Of a stretch of DNA of 64,000 nucleotides, positions 23,531 through 32,985 are shown piece after piece. Positions within the stretch are counted from its first letter, which is position 1. Each line of letters opens with the position of its first letter. The notes under the pieces were generated by a model. It had not been told where the DNA came from, did not search any database, and saw only the letters and a program-made list of their open reading frames with translations. A program made the translations under genes and the position numbers. The stretch covers positions 62,001-126,000 of the forward strand of contig NZ_CP025611.1 in NCBI RefSeq assembly GCF_002868735.1, read 5' to 3'. The DNA comes from Niveispirillum cyanobacteriorum (GTDB lineage Bacteria > Pseudomonadota > Alphaproteobacteria > Azospirillales > Azospirillaceae).

Positions 23531-26047
23531 TTACGCTGACAGCCGCTTTTCAATCGCCTGATCGATATGGGTCTTCATGTCCGGGTCGCTGCTGTAAAGG
23601 CGGTTGAATTCCCGCTTGTCCAGCAGGAGAAGCTGACAGTAGGCGATGGCCGTGACATCGGCATTGCGCGGCTGGTCCAGAACCAGGGCGATCTCCCCAA
23701 AGAAATCGCCGCTGCCCAGACGGATCGGTGTATCCAGCCCTGGCACATGCACCGCCACGGCCCCCGATGACACGAAATAGACCGTGTCGCCGCGTTCTCC
23801 CTTGCGGACGATGGTCTCCCCCGGAAAATAAAGCCGGGGGCGCAACAACCGTTCGATCCGCAGCAACCGGTCCGGTGGCAGGCCGGTGAACAGCGGCACG
23901 CGGCTGATCAACTCATGCGTGGCCAGCCCCAGGTCAAGCTTGGGCGGGCTGCTGACCTCCTGCCAGCGTTCCCGCAGGTCACGCTCCAGATCGTTCAGGA
24001 TTTCCCGGCTGATCAGCGCTTCCTCGAACAGCGACTGGGTAGAGCGTTCCTCCATGCGCAGGCCGGCGCGGATCAGGTATTGAGCCTGTACTGCATCCAG
24101 ATAGGCCGGATATTGCAGACGGATGGCGTCCAACGCCTCTTCCACCACCTTCACACGACCGGTCAGGCGGGCGCGGACCCCTTCTGCGGCTTGTTTGCCC
24201 AGCATAGGAACAAGCCGGTCGTTGGCAAACTGGTTCAGTTCCTGAAGGCAGAACCGCAGGGCCGTGAGCATGGCATAACGCTCAGTCAGCCGCGCCGACA
24301 CAGGCCGTTCCCACCCGAACCGACGATGCAGCCACAAGGCAGTGCGCAGTGCTCGTCCGGCCTTCAGCTGTTTGCCTGCCGCCTTTTCATAGGCTGTGGC
24401 ACCACCGGTTTTCAGGGCGTCCTGAAGGCGTCCGGCGGCGGCGGCCAAGGTTTGTACCGACAGGCGGGAGATCACACCGTCGCGGAAGTAGGAGAGGTAG
24501 CGCTGTTCCTCATACCGGGCCAGGGTGGATAGGCCGATAAACACCCGGTCATCCAGCGATAGCGGGCCATATTGGCTTTCCAGATCCAACTGCTCTTGCG
24601 CCAATTCGGCACCGCGTTCCAGCAGCGGATCCACCGCGTGCGCGACGTCCAGGCCGAACTGTTCGGCCACCTCTTCCAGATCGCGCCGTACATTGGAGAG
24701 TGACAGGCCGACTGCCCGGTTGCGCAGCGCCAGTTCCACGGGAGACAGACGATCCAACCGCAGCAGGCGGATCAAAGGGCGCAGCGTCGTGCCCTGGACA
24801 AACAGGGTGAACAGCACGAAACCCGTCACCACAACGGCCACATGTTCCTGAATATAGTCGGGTAGCGACTGATGCTCCGTCACCGCCAGTGCAAGGGCCA
24901 GCGATACCGCACCGCGCAGCCCACCCCAGGTCATGACAATGCGGTAGCGGTTGCTGATATGATCCGATGCACCGATCCAGTGCAGGGCCGGTAGGATGCC
25001 AAAAATCACCAGGGCGCGTGCCACCAGGGCGGCCACGATCAGGGCAACCAGCAGGGCGATATGGCTCCATTTCGCCTCCATCATGGTGGGGGGCACCAGC
25101 ATGGAGGCGAACAGGAAGATGAGGGAATTGGCCCAGAAGCCTAACTGGCTCCATACCTGTTCCAGGCCGGACCAGCTTTCGGGGCTGATACGGGTGCGCC
25201 CGGCAGACGCCATGACGAGGCCGGCCACGACCACGGCCACGACGCCCGATACATGCAGATAATGTTCGCCCAGGATGAAGGAGAGATAGGCTAAAGCCAC
25301 CGTCAGCGTGATCTCCGACAGGGTCTGGTTGCGCAGTGGAGTGACCACCAGCGCCGTCAGCCAGCCCAGCAGCCAGCCGACGGCCACCCCGCCCACGAAC
25401 TTGAACACGAAGTCGGATGCGGCGGCGACCAGATCGGGCTCCCCGCCCTGGGTCAGGATGCCCAGCAGCAGGGTGAACAGCACGATGGCGGCGGCGTCGT
25501 TGAACAGGCTTTCACCCTCGACCAGGATGGTCAGGCGGCGCGGCGCACCCAGGTCGCGGAAGATACTGACCACGGCGGCGGGGTCAGTAGTGGCGATGAT
25601 GCTGGCCAGCAGGAGGCACACGATAAGCGCCTTTTGCGTCGGCATACCGTGCCACACGCCCCAGACCCACCACATGGCCAGGCCGGCGACCAACGTACAG
25701 ACCAGGACGGCCACGATGGCCAGCAGCAGGATTGGCCCCAGATCATCCAGCATACGCCGGACATCCACGCCCAGCGCTGTTTCAAACAGAAGGATCGGTA
25801 GGAAAATATACAGGAAGGCGGCGGAGGTCAGTTCCACCTCGCCAACGGCATTGATGAAGGCCGTGACGGGGCCGGTCACCCCCTGTTCCACCCCGCCGCC
25901 CAAATGCAGCAGCAGCCCGATGCCCACCCCCAGGGCGGCCAGCACCACCGTGTAGGGCAGGCCCAGGCGCTTGGCCAGCGGCGGCAGCAGGCTGACCAGC
26001 CCCAGCAGGCCGGCAACAGCCAAAAGCGTGTTGATCAAAGTTTCCAT
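23531..26047 (-). CDS. CPA1-type Na+/H+ antiporter with C-terminal cyclic-nucleotide-binding domain
   Basis: An 838-residue membrane protein. Residues ~1-420 form the NhaP/CPA1 transporter with ATTDPAAVVSIFRDLG (~150) and LVEGESLFNDAAAIVLF (~173), the two signature motifs around the ion site. A long helical cytoplasmic region follows (~430-720), and ~735-835 is a cNMP-binding domain with FPGETIVRKGERGDTVYFVS and the phosphate-binding cassette FFGEIALVLDQPRNADV (~783-799), whose Gly, Glu and Arg are intact. The layout resembles plant SOS1-type and some bacterial antiporters. Na+ export gated by cAMP, cGMP or c-di-nucleotide is an inference. The ATG at 26045-26047 matches the family; no strong ribosome binding site is seen. 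Confidence 0.93.
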   Translation of the reverse strand: METLINTLLAVAGLLGLVSLLPPLAKRLGLPYTVVLAALGVGIGLLLHLGGGVEQGVTGPVTAFINAVGEVELTSAAFLYIFLPILLFETALGVDVRRMLDDLGPILLLAIVAVLVCTLVAGLAMWWVWGVWHGMPTQKALIVCLLLASIIATTDPAAVVSIFRDLGAPRRLTILVEGESLFNDAAAIVLFTLLLGILTQGGEPDLVAAASDFVFKFVGGVAVGWLLGWLTALVVTPLRNQTLSEITLTVALAYLSFILGEHYLHVSGVVAVVVAGLVMASAGRTRISPESWSGLEQVWSQLGFWANSLIFLFASMLVPPTMMEAKWSHIALLVALIVAALVARALVIFGILPALHWIGASDHISNRYRIVMTWGGLRGAVSLALALAVTEHQSLPDYIQEHVAVVVTGFVLFTLFVQGTTLRPLIRLLRLDRLSPVELALRNRAVGLSLSNVRRDLEEVAEQFGLDVAHAVDPLLERGAELAQEQLDLESQYGPLSLDDRVFIGLSTLARYEEQRYLSYFRDGVISRLSVQTLAAAAGRLQDALKTGGATAYEKAAGKQLKAGRALRTALWLHRRFGWERPVSARLTERYAMLTALRFCLQELNQFANDRLVPMLGKQAAEGVRARLTGRVKVVEEALDAIRLQYPAYLDAVQAQYLIRAGLRMEERSTQSLFEEALISREILNDLERDLRERWQEVSSPPKLDLGLATHELISRVPLFTGLPPDRLLRIERLLRPRLYFPGETIVRKGERGDTVYFVSSGAVAVHVPGLDTPIRLGSGDFFGEIALVLDQPRNADVTAIAYCQLLLLDKREFNRLYSSDPDMKTHIDQAIEKRLSA

Positions 26048-26195
26048 GGATACGGCACACGCGGCAGGGCGGGCAGGAATGGGCGGCAGAATGGCACGGA
26101 TGGAACGCCTTCCGCTAGCGTTCGGACCCGGCGTTGGCGGAAGGTCGCCCCTGCGCCATGCTTGCCGCTGCATGATGGTTAGCGTAAGTTAATTG

Positions 26196-26208
26196 CATTG
26201 ATTCAATG
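26196..26208. repeat. CATTGA-T-TCAATG palindrome in the divergent promoter region
   Basis: Two perfect 6-bp arms flank one base in the most A+T-rich part of the gap between the antiporter (start 26047, minus) and the REC/GGDEF/EAL gene (start 26301, plus). It is a candidate operator for one or both genes. The motif matches no regulator that I can name. Confidence 0.35.
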
Positions 26209-26300
26209 ATCTTGATGAAAAGAAGGCAGCCACTCCGGGGCGGAATCAGGCGGCCAAAGAGGACAGGGACGGTCGTCAGGCCGATCGGGGGGCGAGCGTA

Positions 26301-28547
26301 ATGGCGGATGACCTGCTGGACTTTGCGGCGGAACCGGCACCGGTGCCGGTAACCCCGTCGCTGCCGCCATGGCTGGTCCTGATCGTGGATGACGATCCGT
26401 CGGTTCATTCCGTCACGCGCCTTGCCCTGCGTGACATGGCCCATGCAGGCCGCAAGCTGCTGTTTCTTTCGGCCTATTCGGCGGCGGACGCGCGCCAGAT
26501 GCTGGCGGTCTATCCCGATATCGCCCTTATCCTGCTGGATGTGGTGATGGAGGCGGAGGATTCGGGCCTGCGTTTGGTCCGGACCGTGCGGGAGGAGATG
26601 GGAAACCACGATGTCCGCATCATTCTGCGCACAGGCCAGCCGGGACAGGCGCCGGAGCGTGAGGTGGTGGAGCGGTATGACATTAATGATTACCGTGCCA
26701 AGGATGAACTAACAGCGCGCCGTCTTTGGACCTCTGTCTATACGGCCCTGCGCGCCTATGAGCAGATCCGTGAACTGGATGATCACCGGGCCGGCCTGAC
26801 CCATGTGCTGGATGCCACGGCCCGGCTTTTTGGTGAACATGATCCCGAACGGCTGGCCCATGCCGCTGTAGAAGCGCTTGCCGCTGTGGCGGGGCAGGGG
26901 GCGGGTGTGCTTCTGGTCCGCTGCGACCGGCTGCCTGACGGCACGGCGGGAGAACCGCGTCTGCTGGCCGGAATTGGAGAGGGGGGGCTGGCCATGACGC
27001 CGGGCTTCCTTTCGCATCTGGTGCCGGCCGAGATCGGTCAGCAGGTGGCAGAGGCCCTCGCCTCTGGCGCACCGGAGCGGGGGAGCGGCTGGTTCGCGCT
27101 GTCCAGCGCCCTGTCCGGTGAGGCCGCCATCGTGCTGCACCTGTCGCGTCTGCCGCCGGGCCGGTATCCCGATGTGGGGACCTTGTCGCTGTTTGCACGC
27201 ACCGTCGCCGTCAGCCTGGAAAATTCCCGGCTGGTGGCGCAACTGTCCCAGGATCGCACCCATGACCGTGCCACCGGCCTTTTAAACCGCCTTGGCTTCA
27301 TCCAGGCTATCGAGGGGCGGTTGGCGCAAATGCAGGCGGGCAAGGCCGATGCCGTGGCCGTCGGCATTATCGACCTGCGCCATTTCCGCGATATCAACCA
27401 GGAACTGGGCGTGGCGGCCGGTGACCGGCTGCTGGTCAAGACGGCTAACCGCATTACGGCTGCCGCCGGCCCTGGCGCCATCTGTGGACGGACGGGGGCG
27501 GATCAGTTTGCCCTGCTGCTGCCGGGTGCGCCCATCCTGTCTGCCGCCCGCGACATGGTGCAGGCCGTGGTGACGGCGGTCAGCGAACCGGCGATCCTGG
27601 CGGGCCGGGAGGTGCATCCCATGTCCTCCCCCGGGCTTGCCTGGTGCAATTGCGGCGGGCGGCATGGGGAAGAATTGCTGGCCCGTGCGGAGGAGAGCAT
27701 GCAGGCCTCCAAACGTGCCTATGGCCGCCTGCAGGAGGTGGTGATCGGTGCCGACCGGGAGGAAGGCGGGCGCTTGGGCCTGACCATGGAATTGGGTACT
27801 GCCCTGAAGCAGGGGCAGTTCGAGCTTTATTACCAGCCCATCGTCGATGCCGCGACGCGGGAGGTGGTGGCCTTTGAGGCGCTGGTGCGCTGGAACCACC
27901 CGTCACGCGGGATCGTCATTCCTGCCGCTTTCATCCCGACGGCGGAGGAGACAGGCCTGATCGTGCCCATCGGCACCTGGGTGATGCGGGAGGCCGCGGT
28001 CCAGACGGCCGAATGGACCCGGCGCGCGGGCCGTCCCGTCTGGGTCTCCGTCAATATCTCCGCCGCCCAATTGTCGGAGCCTGGGTTCCTGGACAATGTG
28101 CGCAAGGTCATCGCTGACAGCGGCGTAGACCCGACCCTGCTGAAGCTGGAGGTTACCGAAAGCACCATCATTGGCGATCCGGCGCATGCGGCGGAAATCC
28201 TGACGGGCCTGCGTGACCTGGGCATCCGGCTCTGCATGGATGATTTCGGTACCGGCTATTCCAACCTGTCCTACCTGCAGACCTTGCCGTTCGACTTCCT
28301 GAAGGTGGACCGCGCCTTCGTGTCCAGCATGATTGACCGGTTCGAAAGCCGCACCATCCTGCGCACCATGCTGGCCCTGGCACAGCAGTTGGCGCTGGAG
28401 GTTGTGGCCGAAGGGGTGGAGACGGACGAACAGGCGGACGAGCTGTCACGCCTGGGCTGCGGCTTCTTGCAGGGCTATCTCTATGGCCGGCCCATGCCCG
28501 CATTGGATGCGGGCCATTTCATAGGGGTGGCGCCGGTGGGGGTGTGA
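26301..28547 (+). CDS. Response regulator with degenerate GGDEF and intact EAL domain (c-di-GMP phosphodiesterase)
   Basis: A 748-residue cytoplasmic signalling protein. An N-terminal receiver (LVLIVDDDPSVHSV, phosphoacceptor in ALILLDVVMEAEDSG, ~residues 77-80, KDEL as the Lys region) leads to a GAF-like DUF3369 domain (~160-305). The GGDEF domain has GRTGADQF (~396-403) in place of GGDEF, so cyclase activity is unlikely. The EAL domain is complete: AFEALVRW (~522), VSVNISAAQL, LKLEVTEST, MDDFGTGYSNL, DFLKVDRAF and EVVAEGVET. It should hydrolyse c-di-GMP under control of a kinase not encoded nearby. Its stop is one base from that of the next, convergent gene. Confidence 0.92.
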   Translation: MADDLLDFAAEPAPVPVTPSLPPWLVLIVDDDPSVHSVTRLALRDMAHAGRKLLFLSAYSAADARQMLAVYPDIALILLDVVMEAEDSGLRLVRTVREEMGNHDVRIILRTGQPGQAPEREVVERYDINDYRAKDELTARRLWTSVYTALRAYEQIRELDDHRAGLTHVLDATARLFGEHDPERLAHAAVEALAAVAGQGAGVLLVRCDRLPDGTAGEPRLLAGIGEGGLAMTPGFLSHLVPAEIGQQVAEALASGAPERGSGWFALSSALSGEAAIVLHLSRLPPGRYPDVGTLSLFARTVAVSLENSRLVAQLSQDRTHDRATGLLNRLGFIQAIEGRLAQMQAGKADAVAVGIIDLRHFRDINQELGVAAGDRLLVKTANRITAAAGPGAICGRTGADQFALLLPGAPILSAARDMVQAVVTAVSEPAILAGREVHPMSSPGLAWCNCGGRHGEELLARAEESMQASKRAYGRLQEVVIGADREEGGRLGLTMELGTALKQGQFELYYQPIVDAATREVVAFEALVRWNHPSRGIVIPAAFIPTAEETGLIVPIGTWVMREAAVQTAEWTRRAGRPVWVSVNISAAQLSEPGFLDNVRKVIADSGVDPTLLKLEVTESTIIGDPAHAAEILTGLRDLGIRLCMDDFGTGYSNLSYLQTLPFDFLKVDRAFVSSMIDRFESRTILRTMLALAQQLALEVVAEGVETDEQADELSRLGCGFLQGYLYGRPMPALDAGHFIGVAPVGV

Positions 28548-28548
28548 G

Positions 28549-30177
28549 TTAGCCCATGACCACGCGGTTTCGGCCTTCCATCTTGGCGGTGTAGAGGGCG
28601 CGGTCAGCACGGTTGAGCAGTTGATCCAGCCCTTCGCCCTCGGTCAGCATGGCGACGCCGACGCTGACGGTTAGCAGGCAGGGGTCCACCACGTCCGTTC
28701 CCATCCCCTCAACCGAGGCGCGCAGCCGTTCTGCGGCGGCCAAGGCACCCGCGATCCCCGTATCGCCCAGCAGGACGGCAAACTCCTCCCCACCGATACG
28801 GCCCATCACATCCTGGTCGCGCAGCGCCTGCCGACAGGCGCTGCGGAAGGCGATCAGGCTGGCATCGCCGGCGGCATGGCCGAACCGGTCATTGATCGAT
28901 TTGAAATGGTCGATATCCAGCATCAGCAGCGACAAGGGGGTGCCGGTCAGCCGGGAACGCGCCAGTTCGGCCTGCGCCTTGTCCAGAAAGGCGCGGCGAT
29001 TGGGCAGGCCGGTCAGGGCATCCACGGTGGCCAGTTCCCGAAAATGCGCCTCCAGCCGCGTCCGTTCCGCCACCTCCGCCTGCAGGCGCTGGTTCAGCTT
29101 CCTGAAACGCGCGGTGACAAGACTGACGGCCAGGGTGATACAGGCCAGCGCGGCAAAGGCCGCATAAAACCAGGTCAGGTCGGGTTGATGATCGGGGATA
29201 TAAAGAAAGCCGCGCAGATCGACATCGCCGGGCACCAGCCCTGCCGCCGCGAAACCCTGCGCGATATGCCGCCAGCGCCCCTCATGCATATAGCCGACCT
29301 CCACCATGTCGGCCATCATCAGACGCGCCATCTCATCCGCCTCGAACAGCAGGCGCTGCCGTTCCAGGCCGGGTGCATAGGTGCGCAGGATCAGGTCGAT
29401 GGCGGCATCCGGGTTTGACAGGGCTTCCCGCCAGCCGCGCAGGCTGGCCCGGCGGAAGGCCTCCACCACGGCGGGGTTCTCCCGCACCATGCGTTCGGAG
29501 GTGAAGATGGTGTCGCCATAGAAATCGATGCCCGCTGCGCGCGGGGAAAATACCTGATAGGGGATACCGGCCACGCGCAGATCATAGGGTTCGCTGGTCG
29601 TGTAGGCTGTGATGGCATCGACCTCCCCCTTGATCAGCGCCTCCACAGACCCGCTATGCGGCAGTACCGTCAGCTTGTCCTTTGGAACGCGTTCGACCGC
29701 CAAATAGGCCAGCAGTTCCTCCGCATGGGTTTCCAGCATCAGCCGGTGACCGGGCAGGGCATGGACATGCGGTGGACCTATATCGGTACGGGTCAGCAGG
29801 ACAAAGGGCGAATGCTGTAACAGGACGGCCATGGCCACCACAGGCCGGCCCTTCACCCGTTCCACCAGCAAGCCGGCGCTGCCCACGCCGAAATCGGCCT
29901 CGCCATTGGTGACGCGCTGGGCCGCGTCCATTGTCGGGCCCCCTTCCAGGATGCGGACATCCAGGCCGGCCTCCCGGTAATATCCCTTCTCCAGCGCGAT
30001 ATAGAATCCCGCCCCCTGGAACTGGTGTGTCCATTTGAGCTGTAGTCTTACGGGTGTCAGCAGGCCTTCGCCTGCCGCCTGGGCGAGAACCGGCGATACC
30101 CAGAACAGGGTGCAGAGCAGCAGGGCCAGAATTCGGCCCGCGACCGTCAGAAGGAAGGCATGCTTGGGTATGGGCAT
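28549..30177 (-). CDS. Diguanylate cyclase with periplasmic NMT1/THI5-like binding domain
   Basis: A 542-residue membrane receptor. A signal anchor (ILALLLCTLFWVSPVLA) is followed by a periplasmic binding-protein fold of the NMT1/THI5 (SsuA-like) type, residues ~40-330 (LQLKWTHQFQGAGFYIALEK, GEADFGVGSAGLL, ITAYTTSEPYDL). One membrane helix lies at ~335-355, a coiled-coil (LNQRLQAEVAERTRLEAHF) connects to a GGDEF domain with GGEEF at 462-466 and a product-inhibition I-site RDQD at 453-456. It should make c-di-GMP in response to a small ligand such as a pyrimidine, amine or sulfonate-like compound; the ligand is unknown. No transporter gene accompanies it, so the domain acts as a sensor. Confidence 0.9.
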   Translation of the reverse strand: MPIPKHAFLLTVAGRILALLLCTLFWVSPVLAQAAGEGLLTPVRLQLKWTHQFQGAGFYIALEKGYYREAGLDVRILEGGPTMDAAQRVTNGEADFGVGSAGLLVERVKGRPVVAMAVLLQHSPFVLLTRTDIGPPHVHALPGHRLMLETHAEELLAYLAVERVPKDKLTVLPHSGSVEALIKGEVDAITAYTTSEPYDLRVAGIPYQVFSPRAAGIDFYGDTIFTSERMVRENPAVVEAFRRASLRGWREALSNPDAAIDLILRTYAPGLERQRLLFEADEMARLMMADMVEVGYMHEGRWRHIAQGFAAAGLVPGDVDLRGFLYIPDHQPDLTWFYAAFAALACITLAVSLVTARFRKLNQRLQAEVAERTRLEAHFRELATVDALTGLPNRRAFLDKAQAELARSRLTGTPLSLLMLDIDHFKSINDRFGHAAGDASLIAFRSACRQALRDQDVMGRIGGEEFAVLLGDTGIAGALAAAERLRASVEGMGTDVVDPCLLTVSVGVAMLTEGEGLDQLLNRADRALYTAKMEGRNRVVMG

Positions 30178-30237
30178 TGCCGCGATCTTATGGGGCTTAC
30201 TTGGGCCAGATTACACCAATTCAGGTACCGGGCATGG

Positions 30238-30750
30238 TCAATCTCGCGGGTCGTCGATCAGGCCCGCCGGTTCCGGCTTGTCATCACCCTTGCCCATGAT
30301 CTCCGTTCCCCAATCGGCAATCAGCAGGCTGCGCCGTTCCTCCAGTTCCTTGATCTTCGCCTGGCTGCGCAGACTCATGATCGCGGCGACGATCTGGGGG
30401 ATGAAGAAGTACATCAGCCAGCCGATGGCCGCCGCGCCGAACATGATCAGCCAGGTGCCAGGATCGGCCAGCATCCGCAGCGTGACGGCCATTTCATGCC
30501 CGCGCTGCCACAGCCGGACGACGAAGGGCGCAATGCCGCACAGGTTCATGGCACCGACCGTCATAGCCGCCGATTTCTCCGGATCACGGTCGATCAGGTA
30601 GGCGACGAAGGTGGGCGCCAGCCCCGCCAGAACCAGCACACTGGTCGGCATCATCATCAGGCCCGCGGGGGCCAGCAACAGCAACAGCAACAGTGCGCCG
30701 CCGCCGCCGCTGCGCCGCTTGGGCGGGCGTTTGCCAAGAGACGTGCTCAT
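30238..30750 (-). CDS. Small membrane protein paired with the pseudokinase
   Basis: A 170-residue membrane protein of unknown function. A basic N-terminus (GKRPPKRRSGGGG) precedes about three hydrophobic segments (LLLLLLLAPAGLMMMPTSVL, VGAMNLCGIAPFVVRLW, WLIMFGAAAIGWLMYFFIPQ) and a charged C-terminal helix (LRSQAKIKELEERRSLLIAD) that would lie in the cytoplasm. The ATG overlaps the stop of the pseudokinase gene by 4 bases (ATGA), so both are made together. I know no characterised homologue. Confidence 0.72.
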   Translation of the reverse strand: MSTSLGKRPPKRRSGGGGALLLLLLLAPAGLMMMPTSVLVLAGLAPTFVAYLIDRDPEKSAAMTVGAMNLCGIAPFVVRLWQRGHEMAVTLRMLADPGTWLIMFGAAAIGWLMYFFIPQIVAAIMSLRSQAKIKELEERRSLLIADWGTEIMGKGDDKPEPAGLIDDPRD

Positions 30751-32819
30751 GCCAGCCTCAGCATGTACAGGACCGTGCCGATCATGGTCATGCCGGCAAC
30801 GATGGCGGTGACCACGGCGGCGATCTGTCTCCCAGTGCCATCTGCCAGGGCCGCCTTGTCATTGGCTGTGGATTTCAGTTTTTCGATCTGTCGTGTCAGA
30901 CCTTCATACTGCCGCATCGCGGCCAGGAAGCCCTTGTCGTCGGCGCGGATGGCATCGACATTATCGACGATGCGGACAATGGCATCCAGAACCCCGTCGC
31001 GCGCGACGTTGGTCACTTCCGCCTTCATGCGGTCGCGCGTCTCCCGGTTCTTGAAGCGCTTGAAGACCGGATCCATCAGCGAGACCAGCCAGCCGCATAG
31101 GTTGGGCAGACGGGCAGGACCGAACCGGTTCTGCACATCGGCCAGCACCGTGATCATGGCGATCATACGCCGCGCCGGATCATGCGGGTTCGACAAAGGC
31201 ACCAGCAGCCGGTCATTCAACTTCTTGTGATGCGTGGTGATATAGCCCAGCACATGCCGGTCCACCGGGTCGCGCCCCCGGTTCGGCTTCAGGGCGATCT
31301 GGTCCAGGGCGGACAGCAGCTCCGCCGGGCTCAACACATAATGGTCGCGCAGCTGCGGCGACAGGCAGGGGCAGGAGGGGCATAGCTCATAGACGATGCG
31401 TTCGATCCCGAACCCCATACCGACATGTTCCAACAGGGCGCGGTAGCCATCATAGGCCTGGACCATGGGCACATATTCAGGCCGGAAGTCGGCCTGGCAG
31501 TTCACCCAGAAATGAGGGAACTGTGCCAGCACGAATTCGGCGAAAGGCTGTACACCGCCATTCTGCCAGATGGCCTCCGCCAGCGCCGTGCCCAGACCGT
31601 CGGGCAGGACCGAGATGCCGCGATAGCGGATGGGCGATGGCGGGTCCAGTGCGATGGAGACGCGCGTGACCAGCTTATCCTCCTGGCTGGCGCCGCGTCC
31701 GCCAGCCCCGGCAGAGGCGATGGCGGTCTGCATGGCCTCGGCCCGCGCCTCATCCCCCACCGACCTGCGCACCCATTTCTCCACATCGCCGCGTTCGATC
31801 AGGGCGGCGGCGGCGGCACTGTGCCGGGTCAGCGACCGGGCCAGCGCCCGGCAATGCATCAGGTCCTCGCCCTGGAACTCAAAAGGCCGAGCACCACGGC
31901 GCGGCACCTGCGGCTGCTTGGGCGACATGCGCCGGCCTTGCAGCCAGAGGTCCAGGTCGGAGACGGACCAGCGCTGCTTGGGATCATCGATCATCAGGCC
32001 GCGCAGCGGCTCCACCAGGCTTTGCGGCAGGCGTACCTGGCTGGTCAGGGCCGGATAGGTGCCCTTGTCCATCTTCAGCTTCAGGATGCTTTCATCATCC
32101 AGATCGGCCAGCGGGTTGCGGCCCAGATAGAGCACCAGCAGCGTGACGCCCAGCGCGTAGAGATCATCGGCAACGGTGCCGGGGCCGCGCCCCGCCGGCT
32201 GCGCCATCCCGCGTTCAATGGTCTCCACCAGCAACGGTTGGCCATAGCCAACGGGTGTCGACAGGCAGTCGCCGATGGTGACGGTGGGGGAGGCGGGGTC
32301 CTTCTGGAACAGGTTGGTGGGCCTGATGGCACCACAGGTCATGCCGCGCGCATTCATTTCCCGCAGCGCGAACAGCAGCGTCGGCATCAGCGAACGGCTG
32401 ATCGTGTCGTCAGATATGGGTTCGCGCGTCTCGCCCATATCCTGCATGACCCGGCGCCCACCGGGTCGTTCATAGATCAGGACGAAACGCTTCTTGCCCT
32501 CCGGCGTCCAATCCACCGTGCCCCAGTCCATCAGGCGCAATACCGCCGGATTTTCAATGGCGCGGTAGGTGGCCATCATGTCGATGCGGGCCGGCACGGA
32601 CCGGTCGGTGACGATGGCAAAGACTTCCGTCTTGCGGTCCCGGCTCATCCGCGCCGCAAAGGCGGGGCCGCCCGCCGAATCGAGTGCCGGCAGGGCTGTG
32701 CCAGGCATGATCTCGCACCGTCCGCCCAGATCGACGGGCGACGATGGGACCATCATCTCCGCCCCACGGCGGGGCGGCGGCGGGGCGGGCTTCTCGTCAA
32801 GGTCGGCGCTGCTGGCCAT
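30747..32819 (-). CDS. Membrane-anchored protein-kinase-like protein, predicted pseudokinase
   Basis: A 690-residue protein. Residues ~45-295 have a Ser/Thr-kinase fold: VLRLMDWGTVDWTPEGKKRF, the catalytic-loop equivalent TCGAIRPTNLF (161-171), VTIGDCLSTP in place of DFG, and VADDLYALGVTLLVLYLG, then MIDDPKQRWSVSDLDLWLQG. The HRD Asp is Ala (A164) and the beta-3 lysine is not visible, though the Asn of the catalytic loop (N169) is kept; catalysis is therefore doubtful. Residues ~300-640 are novel and contain a Cys cluster CPSCPC (480-485). A coiled-coil precedes a single C-terminal membrane helix (~666-690). The ATG at 32817-32819 is chosen by composition. It is coupled by a 4-base overlap to the small membrane protein. 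Confidence 0.82.
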   Translation of the reverse strand: MASSADLDEKPAPPPPRRGAEMMVPSSPVDLGGRCEIMPGTALPALDSAGGPAFAARMSRDRKTEVFAIVTDRSVPARIDMMATYRAIENPAVLRLMDWGTVDWTPEGKKRFVLIYERPGGRRVMQDMGETREPISDDTISRSLMPTLLFALREMNARGMTCGAIRPTNLFQKDPASPTVTIGDCLSTPVGYGQPLLVETIERGMAQPAGRGPGTVADDLYALGVTLLVLYLGRNPLADLDDESILKLKMDKGTYPALTSQVRLPQSLVEPLRGLMIDDPKQRWSVSDLDLWLQGRRMSPKQPQVPRRGARPFEFQGEDLMHCRALARSLTRHSAAAAALIERGDVEKWVRRSVGDEARAEAMQTAIASAGAGGRGASQEDKLVTRVSIALDPPSPIRYRGISVLPDGLGTALAEAIWQNGGVQPFAEFVLAQFPHFWVNCQADFRPEYVPMVQAYDGYRALLEHVGMGFGIERIVYELCPSCPCLSPQLRDHYVLSPAELLSALDQIALKPNRGRDPVDRHVLGYITTHHKKLNDRLLVPLSNPHDPARRMIAMITVLADVQNRFGPARLPNLCGWLVSLMDPVFKRFKNRETRDRMKAEVTNVARDGVLDAIVRIVDNVDAIRADDKGFLAAMRQYEGLTRQIEKLKSTANDKAALADGTGRQIAAVVTAIVAGMTMIGTVLYMLRLA

Positions 32820-32985
32820 GATCGAAAGGGGCGCTCCGGTCGGATGATCGTAATGGCGGGTAAATGGTTCCGCGCGATCATCGCAAACCATGTGCGAATG
32901 CACAATGGCACGCGGTTGCATGCAGCCGAAAGAAACAGGCACCTGAACTTTGGCCTAATACGTCTATCCGGGGCCGATCCAACCA

